DNA of 64,000 nucleotides from positions 3,876,001-3,940,000 of the forward strand of contig NZ_CP102258.1 of NCBI RefSeq assembly GCF_025146565.1. Reading direction: 5' to 3'. Both the position numbers and the translations under genes were made by a program. Under the pieces are notes generated by a model. The model did not search any database and had not been told where the DNA came from. It worked only from the letters and a program-made list of their open reading frames with translations. Positions 51,319 to 59,070 of this stretch are shown one piece after another. Position 1 is the first letter of the stretch. Each line of letters begins with the position of its first letter. The stretch is from Bacteroides eggerthii. GTDB lineage: Bacteria; Bacteroidota; Bacteroidia; Bacteroidales; Bacteroidaceae.

Positions 51319-53091
51319 ATGATAGCGATAGTGACTGACAAGCCCAATGTGGGCAGAGAGATAGCAAGGGTTTTGGGAGCTGACAGAAAAGAGAACGGAT
51401 ATATGAGCGGAAACGGATACATGGTAACATGGACATACGGCAACATGCTTTCCCTGGCGATGCCGAAAGATACCGGTACGGCATGGGTGGAGCGGGAGAA
51501 CTTCCCCCTGCTGCCGCCTCCTTTTCTGACGGTACGGCATGTAAAGACGGACACGGGATGGAATCCCGACATCAATGCGGTGCTCCAGTTGAAGGTGATA
51601 GCCGGGGTGTTCGATGCGTGTGACACCATTGTTGCGGCAACCGACGCTTCCCGCGAGGGGGAAATGCTGTTCCGGTATCTTTATCGTTTTTTGGGATGCA
51701 GGAAACCTTGCCTCCGCCTGTGGATCTCCTCCTTGACGGACGAAGCCATTGCCAAAGGAATGGAAAACCTTCGTCCTTGCAGCCTGTTCGACAACTTGTT
51801 TTTGGCGGCAGACAGCCGCAACAAGGCCGACTGGCTTCTTGGAGTCAATTCGAGCTATGCCGTCTGCAAGGCGGTCGGTTTCGGGAACAACTCGCTTGGA
51901 AGGGTACAGACCCCTGTATTGGCAGCGATAAGCGGACGGTACAGGGAAAGGGAAAATCACATTCCCGCAGACAGCTGGCCCGTATTCGTCAGCCTCTGCA
52001 AGAACGGGAAGATAATAAAGATGCGGCATGTGGAAGATTTCTGCAACCGCCGGGATGCCCTGGAACTTTACGAGGACTGCAAGGCGGCAGGATATGCCCG
52101 TATCACGGCAGTCAGCAGCCGGACTGAGGAAATCACCGCACCTGCCCTTTATAACCTGACCGGGCTTCAGAAGGATGCGAACCGTTACCATAACCTGACA
52201 GCCATACGGGTGCAGGAAATTACCCAAAGCCTGTACGAGAAAAAACTGATCTCCTGCCCGCGCACTTCCAGCCGTCTGCTGCCCGGAGACATGTATGACA
52301 TGTTGCCTCCGGTTATGGAAAAGCTGCTGTCCGGCAAGGAATTCCGCCAATATGCCGGTATGATCGACCTTGCTGCAAGGAAAGGCGTAACCGGAAATCA
52401 GGACACGGCGGAGCATCATGCCATTGTCATCACCGGCATACAGCCGGGGGAACTGGACAGGGAGGAAAGGCTGGTTTACACCCTTGTTGTCGGCAGGATG
52501 CTTGAAACGTTCATGCCGCCCTGCAAGGTGGAATATACGACGGTTGAAGCGGTCTGTGCCGCACGCAAGTTCCGAATCCGTACATACCGTATTCTGGAAA
52601 CGGGGTGGCTCGGTATCTTTCAGAGGGAACGGCTTGTCGCGGAAGACAACGACCTCTGTCCCGTACCCCCTGAACTTTTTCGGGAGGAGAAACTGCCGGT
52701 AACGGGATGCAGTCTTATACACAGGAAATCGCTGCCCGCTGCCCCTTATACGGATGAGGAACTGGCAGACTATATGGACAAGACCGGTCTGGGAACCGCA
52801 TCCACGCGCACGAATATCATCCGTACGCTTCTGGAGCGTAAATATATCCGGTATTCGGGCAAATACATTATCCCGACCCCGAAAGGTCTTCTTTTATATG
52901 AAACGGTACGCGGAATGAAAGTGGCTGACTCCTCCCTCACCTCCGGCTGGGAAGCGGAGCTAGCACGGATTGAACGGGGAGAACTCACACAGAAAGAATT
53001 CCTGGATGGTGTATTGGAAACGGTAAATGAGGTTACCGGTGAGATTTTCCGGAAACTTTCGGAAGATGAACGGCCGCATGGTTCCATATAG
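51319..53091 (+). CDS. topB: Type IA topoisomerase homologue lacking the catalytic Tyr
   Basis: From ATG 51319 this is a 590-residue TopB-like protein; a GTG frame start at 51277 adds nothing of the fold. The Toprim region reads VTDKPNVGREIARVLG (the usual catalytic Glu is Asp) and ATDASREGE (the second Asp of DxDxE is Ser). The motif that should hold the nucleophilic Tyr, normally ITYPR[ST], reads LISCPRTSS, with Cys at residue 313 (codon 52255-52257). The rest, including the GxGTxSTR-like GLGTASTRTNII and the VRGMKV end, is intact. It may have lost strand cleavage and keep only DNA binding. Confidence 0.8.
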   Translation: MIAIVTDKPNVGREIARVLGADRKENGYMSGNGYMVTWTYGNMLSLAMPKDTGTAWVERENFPLLPPPFLTVRHVKTDTGWNPDINAVLQLKVIAGVFDACDTIVAATDASREGEMLFRYLYRFLGCRKPCLRLWISSLTDEAIAKGMENLRPCSLFDNLFLAADSRNKADWLLGVNSSYAVCKAVGFGNNSLGRVQTPVLAAISGRYRERENHIPADSWPVFVSLCKNGKIIKMRHVEDFCNRRDALELYEDCKAAGYARITAVSSRTEEITAPALYNLTGLQKDANRYHNLTAIRVQEITQSLYEKKLISCPRTSSRLLPGDMYDMLPPVMEKLLSGKEFRQYAGMIDLAARKGVTGNQDTAEHHAIVITGIQPGELDREERLVYTLVVGRMLETFMPPCKVEYTTVEAVCAARKFRIRTYRILETGWLGIFQRERLVAEDNDLCPVPPELFREEKLPVTGCSLIHRKSLPAAPYTDEELADYMDKTGLGTASTRTNIIRTLLERKYIRYSGKYIIPTPKGLLLYETVRGMKVADSSLTSGWEAELARIERGELTQKEFLDGVLETVNEVTGEIFRKLSEDERPHGSI

Positions 53092-53388
53092 ACGGCTGGG
53101 CGGAAGGTACGGAACAGAAGAGGTGCAGACTGGGGTCTGTGCCTCTTTTTTTATATATGTACAAGATACGTTTTTCCGCTTTTAAGCGGCAAAGGTCTTG
53201 GATTGCCTCGTTTTTGCCGCAAGGCGGCCCCTTTCAGGGGCTGGTCGGCTAAAAGAAAATCATCCTCGCTTCGCTGCGGTATTTTCTTTTGCCAAGCCTT
53301 GCGCAAAAAGGCAATCCAAGGGCCGGAGGCCTATAAAATCGGGAAAACATATCCCGATGGGATTATTCATTCTTAAAAATTTAAAGAC
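53092..53388. other. Intergenic region before the PRTRC genes
   Basis: This 297-bp gap contains only hairpin B (53197-53320) and a short pairing tcggga/tcccga near 53340-53357. An open frame across it (53198-53392) is made of the hairpin arms and is not supported. Confidence 0.6.
53197..53320. repeat. Large inverted repeat, hairpin B
   Basis: Outer arms cttggattgcc (53197-53207) and ggcaatccaag (53310-53320), middle gcaaggc/gccttgc, inner aaaagaaaat (53251-53260) and attttctttt (53281-53290), with catcctcgcttcgctgcggt at the top. The core from gcaaggc to gccttgc is nearly identical to hairpin C at 60843-61000. Confidence 0.7.
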
Positions 53389-53601
53389 ATGAAACTGAAA
53401 TTCATCGAAAACATCTGCAGGCAAGTGGTCGCACTGGTTCTGCTTACGGGAATATGCCTGCTTTACTGCAAGGGCGTCATTCCCGTGTATCTGTCTGTCC
53501 TGTTCCTTATGTCCGGAACACTGGTCCGTCTCGCCTTCAGGACATTCACCTTTGTCTTGAAAACAATCCTTGTCCTGATTGTCATGGGCATGCTTGTATA
53601 A
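53389..53601 (+). CDS. Small membrane protein before the PRTRC cassette
   Basis: This 70-residue protein is made almost wholly of two or three hydrophobic helices (about 10-27, 29-42 and 53-70), with a short basic N-terminus (MKLKFIENICR). No family is recognised. It is 18 bp before the next small gene and is in line with the PRTRC operon. Small membrane proteins of this kind are common in Bacteroidales conjugative regions. It could be a membrane anchor or an entry-exclusion type protein; nothing in the sequence decides this. Confidence 0.6.
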   Translation: MKLKFIENICRQVVALVLLTGICLLYCKGVIPVYLSVLFLMSGTLVRLAFRTFTFVLKTILVLIVMGMLV

Positions 53602-53619
53602 CCATCAAATGCAGAAGAT

Positions 53620-53829
53620 ATGAGAACTTACACATTTACATCCTCGGCTCCGGTCATGCCGGCTGCATGGCCTGCCACAAACCGGACAACACCTGTCAAA
53701 AGACAGCCTCCCTGTACGACAGACGGGCCCAGACGTATCGGCTACTATCTGGAACCGTTGAAAGGCATCGCCTCGAATCCGGACAGGCAGAGAATCCTGA
53801 AGGATTTTTTCAAGGAAACTTATGTATAA
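53620..53829 (+). CDS. Small unknown protein
   Basis: This 69-residue soluble protein has a Pro/Thr-rich first half (SSAPVMPAAWPATNRTTPVKRQPPC) and a charged helical end (NPDRQRILKDFFKETYV). The reading frame, spacing (18 bp before, 19 bp after) and codon use are consistent with a gene of this operon. It contains two Cys-free halves with a single Cys in the middle. No family is recognised. Its disordered first half and short tail helix suggest a binding peptide, but that is a guess. Confidence 0.5.
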   Translation: MRTYTFTSSAPVMPAAWPATNRTTPVKRQPPCTTDGPRRIGYYLEPLKGIASNPDRQRILKDFFKETYV

Positions 53830-53848
53830 CATTTTAAATTTTACCATT

Positions 53849-54823
53849 ATGTTTTTTCAAGCAATCAACCAAATGATTACGACAGGCACAGACCTGAGTA
53901 TCAACATCAGACGGGTAAACGACAATCTGACGGTAGCCGTCGTTCCCAGACGGTCGGGAGTAAAGGCCGGAGAACGCATTGTCCCGCTCATCCTGAACGG
54001 TACGCCGGAAGAACTGGATGCAGGATTCCTGCAGGCTGTCGGTGCACCCGTACAGAAAGCGCAAGGTATCCTTACCAACCTGGAATCGTTCGAGAAGCAG
54101 GCAGAGCAGGCGGTTTCACAAAGCAAAACCTCCAAGCCTACGGTGGAAAAGGAGTCCAAGGAAGCCCGTGAAAAACGGGAAAAGATGGAAAAACTGTTGA
54201 AGAAAGCTGAGGATGCCACGGCAGGAAAGCATTATTCCGAAGCATTGACCTGGTTCAGGCAGGCTAAGGTACTGGCACAGCCGGACAAACAGGCGGACAT
54301 TGACAAAAAAATGGCGGAAGTGCAGAAGAAGGCATCCGAGGGAAGTCTGTTCGACATGGTACAGCCGCCGGTAACTGCTCCACAGCCATCCTTGCAGCAA
54401 TCGGCTCCACAATCGATGGCAGCCCCGACGCCACAATACCGGAGCGGAGAGCAAGTTCCGATGTTCATGCCCGAACAGCCTGCCCCGGCTCCGCAACCCG
54501 TTGCACAGCCGCAAGTCCAGCCCGTACAATATAGGCAACCTGCACCGCAACCGGTTCCTCAGCAGGCTGCTCCACAACCGCAAGACATCCAGTTCCATCA
54601 ACCGGTACAGGTGCCGCAACCGCAATTGGCGGACAATCGCTGGATGCAACAACCGGCTCCGTCACAGTATGCAACGGTGCAGGAGGCTGCAATGTATAAC
54701 TTCGACAAGGATTACGAGGATGACCGGGAGCTGCTCAGGGAGGACCCTTATGCGGAATATCCGGACTTTCCGAAGGAATGCCGCATGACGGATATGGCAC
54801 AAATGGATATGGTATATTGTTAA
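53849..54823 (+). CDS. PRTRC system protein E-like
   Basis: From ATG 53849 (MFFQAINQMI) this is a 324-residue protein with an N-terminal beta-rich domain (about 1-80, DLSINIRRVNDNLTVAVVP, IVPLILNGTPEELDAGFL), a charged coiled-coil middle (about 85-165, with a TPR-like AEDATAGKHYSEALTWFRQAK), a long Gln/Pro/Ala-rich disordered stretch (about 175-285) and an acidic end. The N-terminal pattern matches PRTRC_E. The disordered part may act as a scaffold for the E1/E2-like partners downstream. It is 21 bp before the ubiquitin-like gene. Confidence 0.75.
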   Translation: MFFQAINQMITTGTDLSINIRRVNDNLTVAVVPRRSGVKAGERIVPLILNGTPEELDAGFLQAVGAPVQKAQGILTNLESFEKQAEQAVSQSKTSKPTVEKESKEAREKREKMEKLLKKAEDATAGKHYSEALTWFRQAKVLAQPDKQADIDKKMAEVQKKASEGSLFDMVQPPVTAPQPSLQQSAPQSMAAPTPQYRSGEQVPMFMPEQPAPAPQPVAQPQVQPVQYRQPAPQPVPQQAAPQPQDIQFHQPVQVPQPQLADNRWMQQPAPSQYATVQEAAMYNFDKDYEDDRELLREDPYAEYPDFPKECRMTDMAQMDMVYC

Positions 54824-54844
54824 ACCCTATAAAAGAAAAATAAT

Positions 54845-55066
54845 ATGGCACTTGAAATCAAAGGATTGCAGAGAGTATTCAAATTCAAGAAGGACTCTAT
54901 GGAGCTCGTGTTGGATGATCCGAACAGCGAACTGTCCGTAAACGAGGTGATGGACTTCTATTCCATGACCTACCCTGAACTGACCACGGCAACGGTATAT
55001 GGTCCTGAGTGGGAGGACGACAAGGCGGTTTACCGCTTCAAGACAACCATCGGAGTGAAAGGGTAA
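54845..55066 (+). CDS. PRTRC protein C, ubiquitin-like
   Basis: This 73-residue protein matches PRTRC_C (prokaryotic ubiquitin-like family): RVFKFKKDSMELVLDDPNSELSVNEVMDFYSMTYPELTTATVYGPEW, with the characteristic YPELTTA. The predicted fold is a beta-grasp. The chain ends ...TTIGVKG, with Gly as the very last residue, as needed for a mature ubiquitin-like modifier that an E1 would activate without prior trimming. E2-like and ThiF/E1-like proteins are encoded downstream in the same operon. Conjugation to a target has not been shown for this family. Confidence 0.85.
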   Translation: MALEIKGLQRVFKFKKDSMELVLDDPNSELSVNEVMDFYSMTYPELTTATVYGPEWEDDKAVYRFKTTIGVKG

Positions 55067-55100
55067 GCGGTATGAACAAGAAAAAAAAGGATAAGGAAAC

Positions 55101-56210
55101 ATGCAGACAGCTTTCAGAACAAGCCAAGGATGGACTGGCACGGCTGATTATTCTCTCAGTAAGTTCGTCCCACATCCGAAGGGGAACCTCGGAACGGAAA
55201 AGAAGGATACTTCCGCCACCGGGAAGCACAATGCTTTTCTGACCGGTAGAATCACACCCCTTGCACCGGATTATTGGCATCAGGATATGGATAATGATTC
55301 TCCGATCAATCTCACGACTCCGGAAAATTTTGACTATCTCTACCGGTCGGCATCAAGATATGCGGAACTTATGGGCATAAAACTCCCTTTCCGATACAGG
55401 AAAGGGGGGTGCCCCCGCCTGAATATTACCGAGTTGTACAGAGTTATGGAAGAGTGTGTACCGGAGTGTATCAATCTGGAAAAGAAAAGCGGAAGGCTGC
55501 ATTTCTGTCTGTTCCGCCATCACGACTGGCCGGAACCTGCTTTGTTCTGGATTCCGGTTGATTTTACGGAACGGCTTCCGGCACCATTGAAGGACATTGT
55601 CAGGGAGTTCATCCGGCAATTTGTCCGGCATCACGGGCTGTACGATGTTACCGAGACATTTTATTATGACTTTGCCATAGAAGAGCTGGAAGACTGGGGA
55701 AACCGGGATTCCGATGCTTCCCCGAAGGAAATCAGGGCGAACAGACGGCTGGCGGATTCCTATCAGTCTGGAAAACGGATGAAAGCACTCAGACGGATGT
55801 CGGGCAAACCGTTCTGCAAGTCTTTGGAAGAGGCTGTGCGGAATTACCGGACAAAAAAGGAAAAAGAGCTGAAGCTGTTGGAACTGATAGAGGACGGCAT
55901 GGCATTGATTACTCCGGAAAGCCCGGTCCTGACAGGCTACCAGTACGATTGGGCTTATGAAGAGGAATGCGATTTTCCCCCGGTGGGAATGGAAAGCCAG
56001 GTCATGCTGGTCTATTCTACTGGTGATACACTGGCGGAGTGTGTCAAGGAGTATATGAATTCGGACTACCGGGAGGTCTATGCCCTTACTCCGGTCACTT
56101 ACAAGCTACTGACACCGGAAACAGACTGTCTTTTTCAGATGGATGACTATCCGGAAAGGCTTTCCAGATGGTTGGTGCGTTTTACAGACTATATTGATGA
56201 CAACTTTTAA
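55101..56210 (+). CDS. PRTRC system protein F-like
   Basis: This 369-residue protein lies between the PRTRC C and B genes, which is the place of PRTRC_F. It is soluble, mixed in structure, and shows ENFDYLYRSASRYAELMGIKLPFRYR near 75-100, FWIPVDFTERLPAPLKDIVREFIRQFVRHHGL near 150-180 and a C-terminal region with DTLAECVKEYMNSDYREVYALTPVTYKLL. No catalytic motif is evident. The family assignment is by context and overall pattern; function is unknown. Confidence 0.65.
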   Translation: MQTAFRTSQGWTGTADYSLSKFVPHPKGNLGTEKKDTSATGKHNAFLTGRITPLAPDYWHQDMDNDSPINLTTPENFDYLYRSASRYAELMGIKLPFRYRKGGCPRLNITELYRVMEECVPECINLEKKSGRLHFCLFRHHDWPEPALFWIPVDFTERLPAPLKDIVREFIRQFVRHHGLYDVTETFYYDFAIEELEDWGNRDSDASPKEIRANRRLADSYQSGKRMKALRRMSGKPFCKSLEEAVRNYRTKKEKELKLLELIEDGMALITPESPVLTGYQYDWAYEEECDFPPVGMESQVMLVYSTGDTLAECVKEYMNSDYREVYALTPVTYKLLTPETDCLFQMDDYPERLSRWLVRFTDYIDDNF

Positions 56211-56220
56211 AACGAATGAA

Positions 56221-56922
56221 ATGAATGAACTGACTAAGAAACTTCAACAGGTGATGGTTCCCAAAGCGGCACTGATTGCTTACGAATACAGTGATGGCCG
56301 CTATGGACACGGGACATATTATCTCGAACTGCATCCGATCAACGACAGAGGCCGGATGGAGGCTGCCGTCCCCGTTACGTATGAATTTATGGACTCCCTT
56401 GTGGAATACTATACGGATAACCGGCAGGATGTACCGCATGGGAAAATCCCCGCCAATATGCTGTGGTGCGATACACGCAAGGGACACGAGAGGTACATCT
56501 GGTACAATCCTCCGGGAAAACGGCAGATGTTCTTTTCCGAAAGGCTGAATATTCCGGACGGGACATTCCATGTACCCGGTGTCATTTACAGGGTTTCCGG
56601 TGACAGACTGGAAATTTTTGCCTATAAGGGAGAAGCACCGGCAGAAGACAGCCCGCTTTTCCTTGCCCCGTTTTTCAATGTAACGGGAAGCAGTGTCTGT
56701 CTGGGAAATGCCTCGTTGACTCCTCCGGAAAACATGACTTTCTCAAAACTCCTTGAGCATTGGGAAAAACGCTTCTGGCTCAGTGAATTTTCCCATTTGG
56801 GAGGAAGCAGGAACCCCACCGAAAGCAATCTGGTTTCGGTGACGGAAAAGGCACGGACCAATCCGTTTGACTATAACGAATTGAAACCTATGGACAGACA
56901 ACTTAAAGACTTATTGGTATGA
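56221..56922 (+). CDS. PRTRC protein B, E2-like
   Basis: From ATG 56221 this is a 233-residue protein of the PRTRC_B / Prok-E2_D group, a circularly related E2-like fold. Typical segments: YEYSDGRYGHGTYYLELHPIN, VTYEFMDSLVEYY, MLWCDTRKGHERYIWYNPP and LFLAPFFNVTGSSVCLGNA. Cys160 in the last segment is the natural candidate for a thioester-forming residue. It overlaps the ThiF gene by 4 bp (ATGA), a sign of tight coupling to its E1-like partner. The family has no proven activity. Confidence 0.8.
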   Translation: MNELTKKLQQVMVPKAALIAYEYSDGRYGHGTYYLELHPINDRGRMEAAVPVTYEFMDSLVEYYTDNRQDVPHGKIPANMLWCDTRKGHERYIWYNPPGKRQMFFSERLNIPDGTFHVPGVIYRVSGDRLEIFAYKGEAPAEDSPLFLAPFFNVTGSSVCLGNASLTPPENMTFSKLLEHWEKRFWLSEFSHLGGSRNPTESNLVSVTEKARTNPFDYNELKPMDRQLKDLLV

Positions 56923-57698
56923 AAAAGATTCATTATACAGACAGATACCTGCTCAATCCCCACCATCCCGTAACCGTTTTCGTAATCGGTGCGGGCGGAA
57001 CCGGATCGCAGGTGGCCACCAATCTGGCAAGAATGAGTATCGCATTGCAGGCACTCGGACATCCGGGCCTGCACGTGACGGTTTTTGACCCCGATACTGT
57101 CACGGAAGCGAATATCGGACGCCAGTTGTTCAGCGAATCCGAGCTCGGACTGAACAAGGCGGTGGCACTTGTAACCCGTATCAACCGCTTTTTCGGCTTT
57201 TCATGGGAGGCAAAAAGGCAATGCTATCCGTCAGGAACATCAGATTCCGTTTTGGCGAATATCATCATCACCTGCACGGATACCACCCGTTCACGGACCG
57301 GTCTGTGGCGTTTTTTGAAAAAGCATAGGGAACGTTCATACGATGACGAGAAATCACCGATATACTGGATGGATTTCGGCAATGCTCAGACCACCGGACA
57401 AGTACTGATAGGAAATGTCAAAAGCAAGATACCGCAGCCCTCCTCCATTGAATACCTGCCTATACCCAAGATGAACGTCATAACGGAGGAAGTCCCTTAT
57501 TCCACCATCAGGGAGAAGGATTCGGGACCGAGCTGCTCGCTGACGGAGGCATTGCAAAAGCAGGATCTCTTCATCAATTCCATGTTGGCACAAATCGGAT
57601 GCGACGTCCTGTGGCGCATGCTCAGGGAAGGAAGAACGTTCTACCGGGGAGCCTATCTCAATCTTGACACGTTACGGGTAAACCCCATCCCGGTATAG
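56919..57698 (+). CDS. PRTRC ThiF-family E1-like protein
   Basis: This 259-residue protein has the ThiF/E1 adenylation fold: GAGGTGSQVATNLARM (nucleotide loop, about 26-40), VTVFDPDTVTEANIGRQLF (the Asp and Arg that bind ATP, about 57-75) and NKAVALVTRIN, then IITCTDTTRSR with a Cys. No CxxC zinc site is present. E1-like proteins adenylate the C-terminal Gly of a ubiquitin-like partner, here PRTRC C. It ends the operon, followed by a strong bidirectional terminator. Confidence 0.85.
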   Translation: MKKIHYTDRYLLNPHHPVTVFVIGAGGTGSQVATNLARMSIALQALGHPGLHVTVFDPDTVTEANIGRQLFSESELGLNKAVALVTRINRFFGFSWEAKRQCYPSGTSDSVLANIIITCTDTTRSRTGLWRFLKKHRERSYDDEKSPIYWMDFGNAQTTGQVLIGNVKSKIPQPSSIEYLPIPKMNVITEEVPYSTIREKDSGPSCSLTEALQKQDLFINSMLAQIGCDVLWRMLREGRTFYRGAYLNLDTLRVNPIPV

Positions 57699-57703
57699 AA
57701 CAC

Positions 57704-57756
57704 AAACGTCAGTTTCTCCTGATACATAAAACGATGTATAGGAGAAACTGACGTTT
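57704..57756. terminator. Long bidirectional terminator after the PRTRC operon
   Basis: Perfect 17-bp arms (aaacgtcagtttctcct 57704-57720 and its inverse at 57740-57756) extend inward by gatacat/atgtata with one mismatch. It lies between convergent genes and should end both transcripts. Confidence 0.8.
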
Positions 57757-57778
57757 TGGAACACTCCTGCCATGCGGT

Positions 57779-58483
57779 TTAATATTTCAGCCGTACGGCA
57801 TTTGCCACTCCCTTTTCCGTCATGACCAGCTCATACCGGTCCAACTTTTCATAAAGTTTGCCCAATGTCTTGCATCCATATCTCCTGACCTTGAATTTGG
57901 GCATCATTTTTTTCAATGCACCGCCGATCAGTGAAAGGGAAACCTCTTCTTTGCCGTCAGCCGCCTGCTCAAAAGCCTTGTCGAAATACTCCATATCCCT
58001 TCGGATAAAAAATTCGGGAGTGTTCTCCTCTGCCTTGCTTTCCTTCCGGTCGGCATACAGGAATACGGAACAGGACCGTACCAATGACACCGGGGTCTTT
58101 CCTTCCCCATATCCCAGCACTTTCACCCCGGCTTCCCGTATCCGTTGGGCAAGCAGGCTGTAATCACCGTCACTGGCCACCAGGCAGAAACAGTCCACCT
58201 GCCCGTCCCGAAGAATATCCATCGCATCTATGACCAGTGCAATGTCCGTCGTGTTCTTTCCGGGAACATGGGAGGAAGCTTGTACAAGCCTGAATCCATG
58301 CTCCCTGGCACTTTCCTTCCATGCGGAAAGCGCTTTCCTCGTCCAGTCTCCATAAATTCGTCTCACAACGGCATCCCCGTAACGGGAAACAAAGCCCATT
58401 ATATCTTCCATCCTCTCAAAGGATGCGTTATCCCCGTCAATAAGGACTGCAACGGTATATCTTGAATTGGCATTTGTCTTCAT
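57779..58483 (-). CDS. NYN-domain nuclease with LOTUS/OST-HTH domain
   Basis: This 234-residue protein has a NYN (LabA-like PIN) domain: VAVLIDGDNAS (first Asp pair), NTTDIALVIDAMDIL and CLVASDGDYSLLAQRIREAG (acidic residues). A C-terminal OST-HTH/LOTUS domain follows (about 175-234, VSLSLIGGALKKMMPKFKVRRYGCKTLGKLYEKLDRYELV). NYN proteins are RNases, and LOTUS domains bind RNA, so it may process or silence RNA, possibly phage or plasmid RNA. It is transcribed with the HTH gene at 58506, 22 bp upstream. Confidence 0.85.
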   Translation of the reverse strand: MKTNANSRYTVAVLIDGDNASFERMEDIMGFVSRYGDAVVRRIYGDWTRKALSAWKESAREHGFRLVQASSHVPGKNTTDIALVIDAMDILRDGQVDCFCLVASDGDYSLLAQRIREAGVKVLGYGEGKTPVSLVRSCSVFLYADRKESKAEENTPEFFIRRDMEYFDKAFEQAADGKEEVSLSLIGGALKKMMPKFKVRRYGCKTLGKLYEKLDRYELVMTEKGVANAVRLKY

Positions 58484-58505
58484 AACAACTGTTTATGAAA
58501 CAAAG

Positions 58506-58832
58506 TTAGCATAACTTTCCCATGTTGGTATTCCCGCCCTTATCTTTTTTCCCACGTTTCTGTAAAAACTCCTGTATTTCCGAGCTTCTGTAGAAGTTTT
58601 TCCCGTTATCGTCCGTCTGGTAATAACGGATCAGCCCTTTTTCCCTGTAACGGGCGACTGTCCGCAATGACACGTTTAGCAGTTTGGCAATGTCATAGTT
58701 GTCCAAAAGCTCGTCTCCGTTCAGGCAGTCCTTCACGCGTCCCATCCTGTCCAGTTTCTTTTCTATACGGTCAAAACCTTCCACTATGGTCATTATCATT
58801 TTTTCAAGCACTTCATTGTCTATATACATCAT
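58506..58832 (-). CDS. MerR-type HTH protein
   Basis: This 108-residue protein has a helical, coiled-coil-like start (MIMTIVEGFDRIEKKLDRM) and a C-terminal HTH_17 (excisionase-like) domain: LLDNYDIAKLLNVSLRTVARYREKGLIRYYQTDDNGKNFYRSSEIQEFLQKRG. Such small proteins act as excisionase/recombination directionality factors or as regulators in Bacteroidales elements. An alternative start is one codon in. Two further proteins of this domain type lie at 60112 and 60402. Confidence 0.8.
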   Translation of the reverse strand: MMYIDNEVLEKMIMTIVEGFDRIEKKLDRMGRVKDCLNGDELLDNYDIAKLLNVSLRTVARYREKGLIRYYQTDDNGKNFYRSSEIQEFLQKRGKKDKGGNTNMGKLC

Positions 58833-59070
58833 GGCAATTTTCTCCTGTCTTTTTAAAGGTTATTACTGGAATACCCTTTTCTTGTGCGCACTTTCAAGAG
58901 TATATGCCATGTTCAGTGAAAAATGTATGCCACATTATCCGTTTATATTGGATAAGAAATTGTATAACACTGCAAATCAATAAAATACAGATATAAAAAT
59001 AGTATAGGGGAAATTGAAATGTAAAAATTCGAGGTGTAAAATTGTAAAATCCGAATGTAAACTTTACAAT
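58833..59070. other. Intergenic region with TGTAAA hexamers
   Basis: No gene is seen in these 238 AT-rich bp. Four TGTAAA (59020, 59035, 59043 and 59056) and two TTTACA (59063 and 59070) hexamers occur within 56 bp, including the perfect palindrome TGTAAA-C-TTTACA at 59056-59068. They lie upstream of the HTH gene on the minus strand and may be its binding sites. Confidence 0.5.

Noticed and set aside
53198..53392. Small frame after the topoisomerase gene
   Set aside because: It is formed by the arms of hairpin B and has no independent support.
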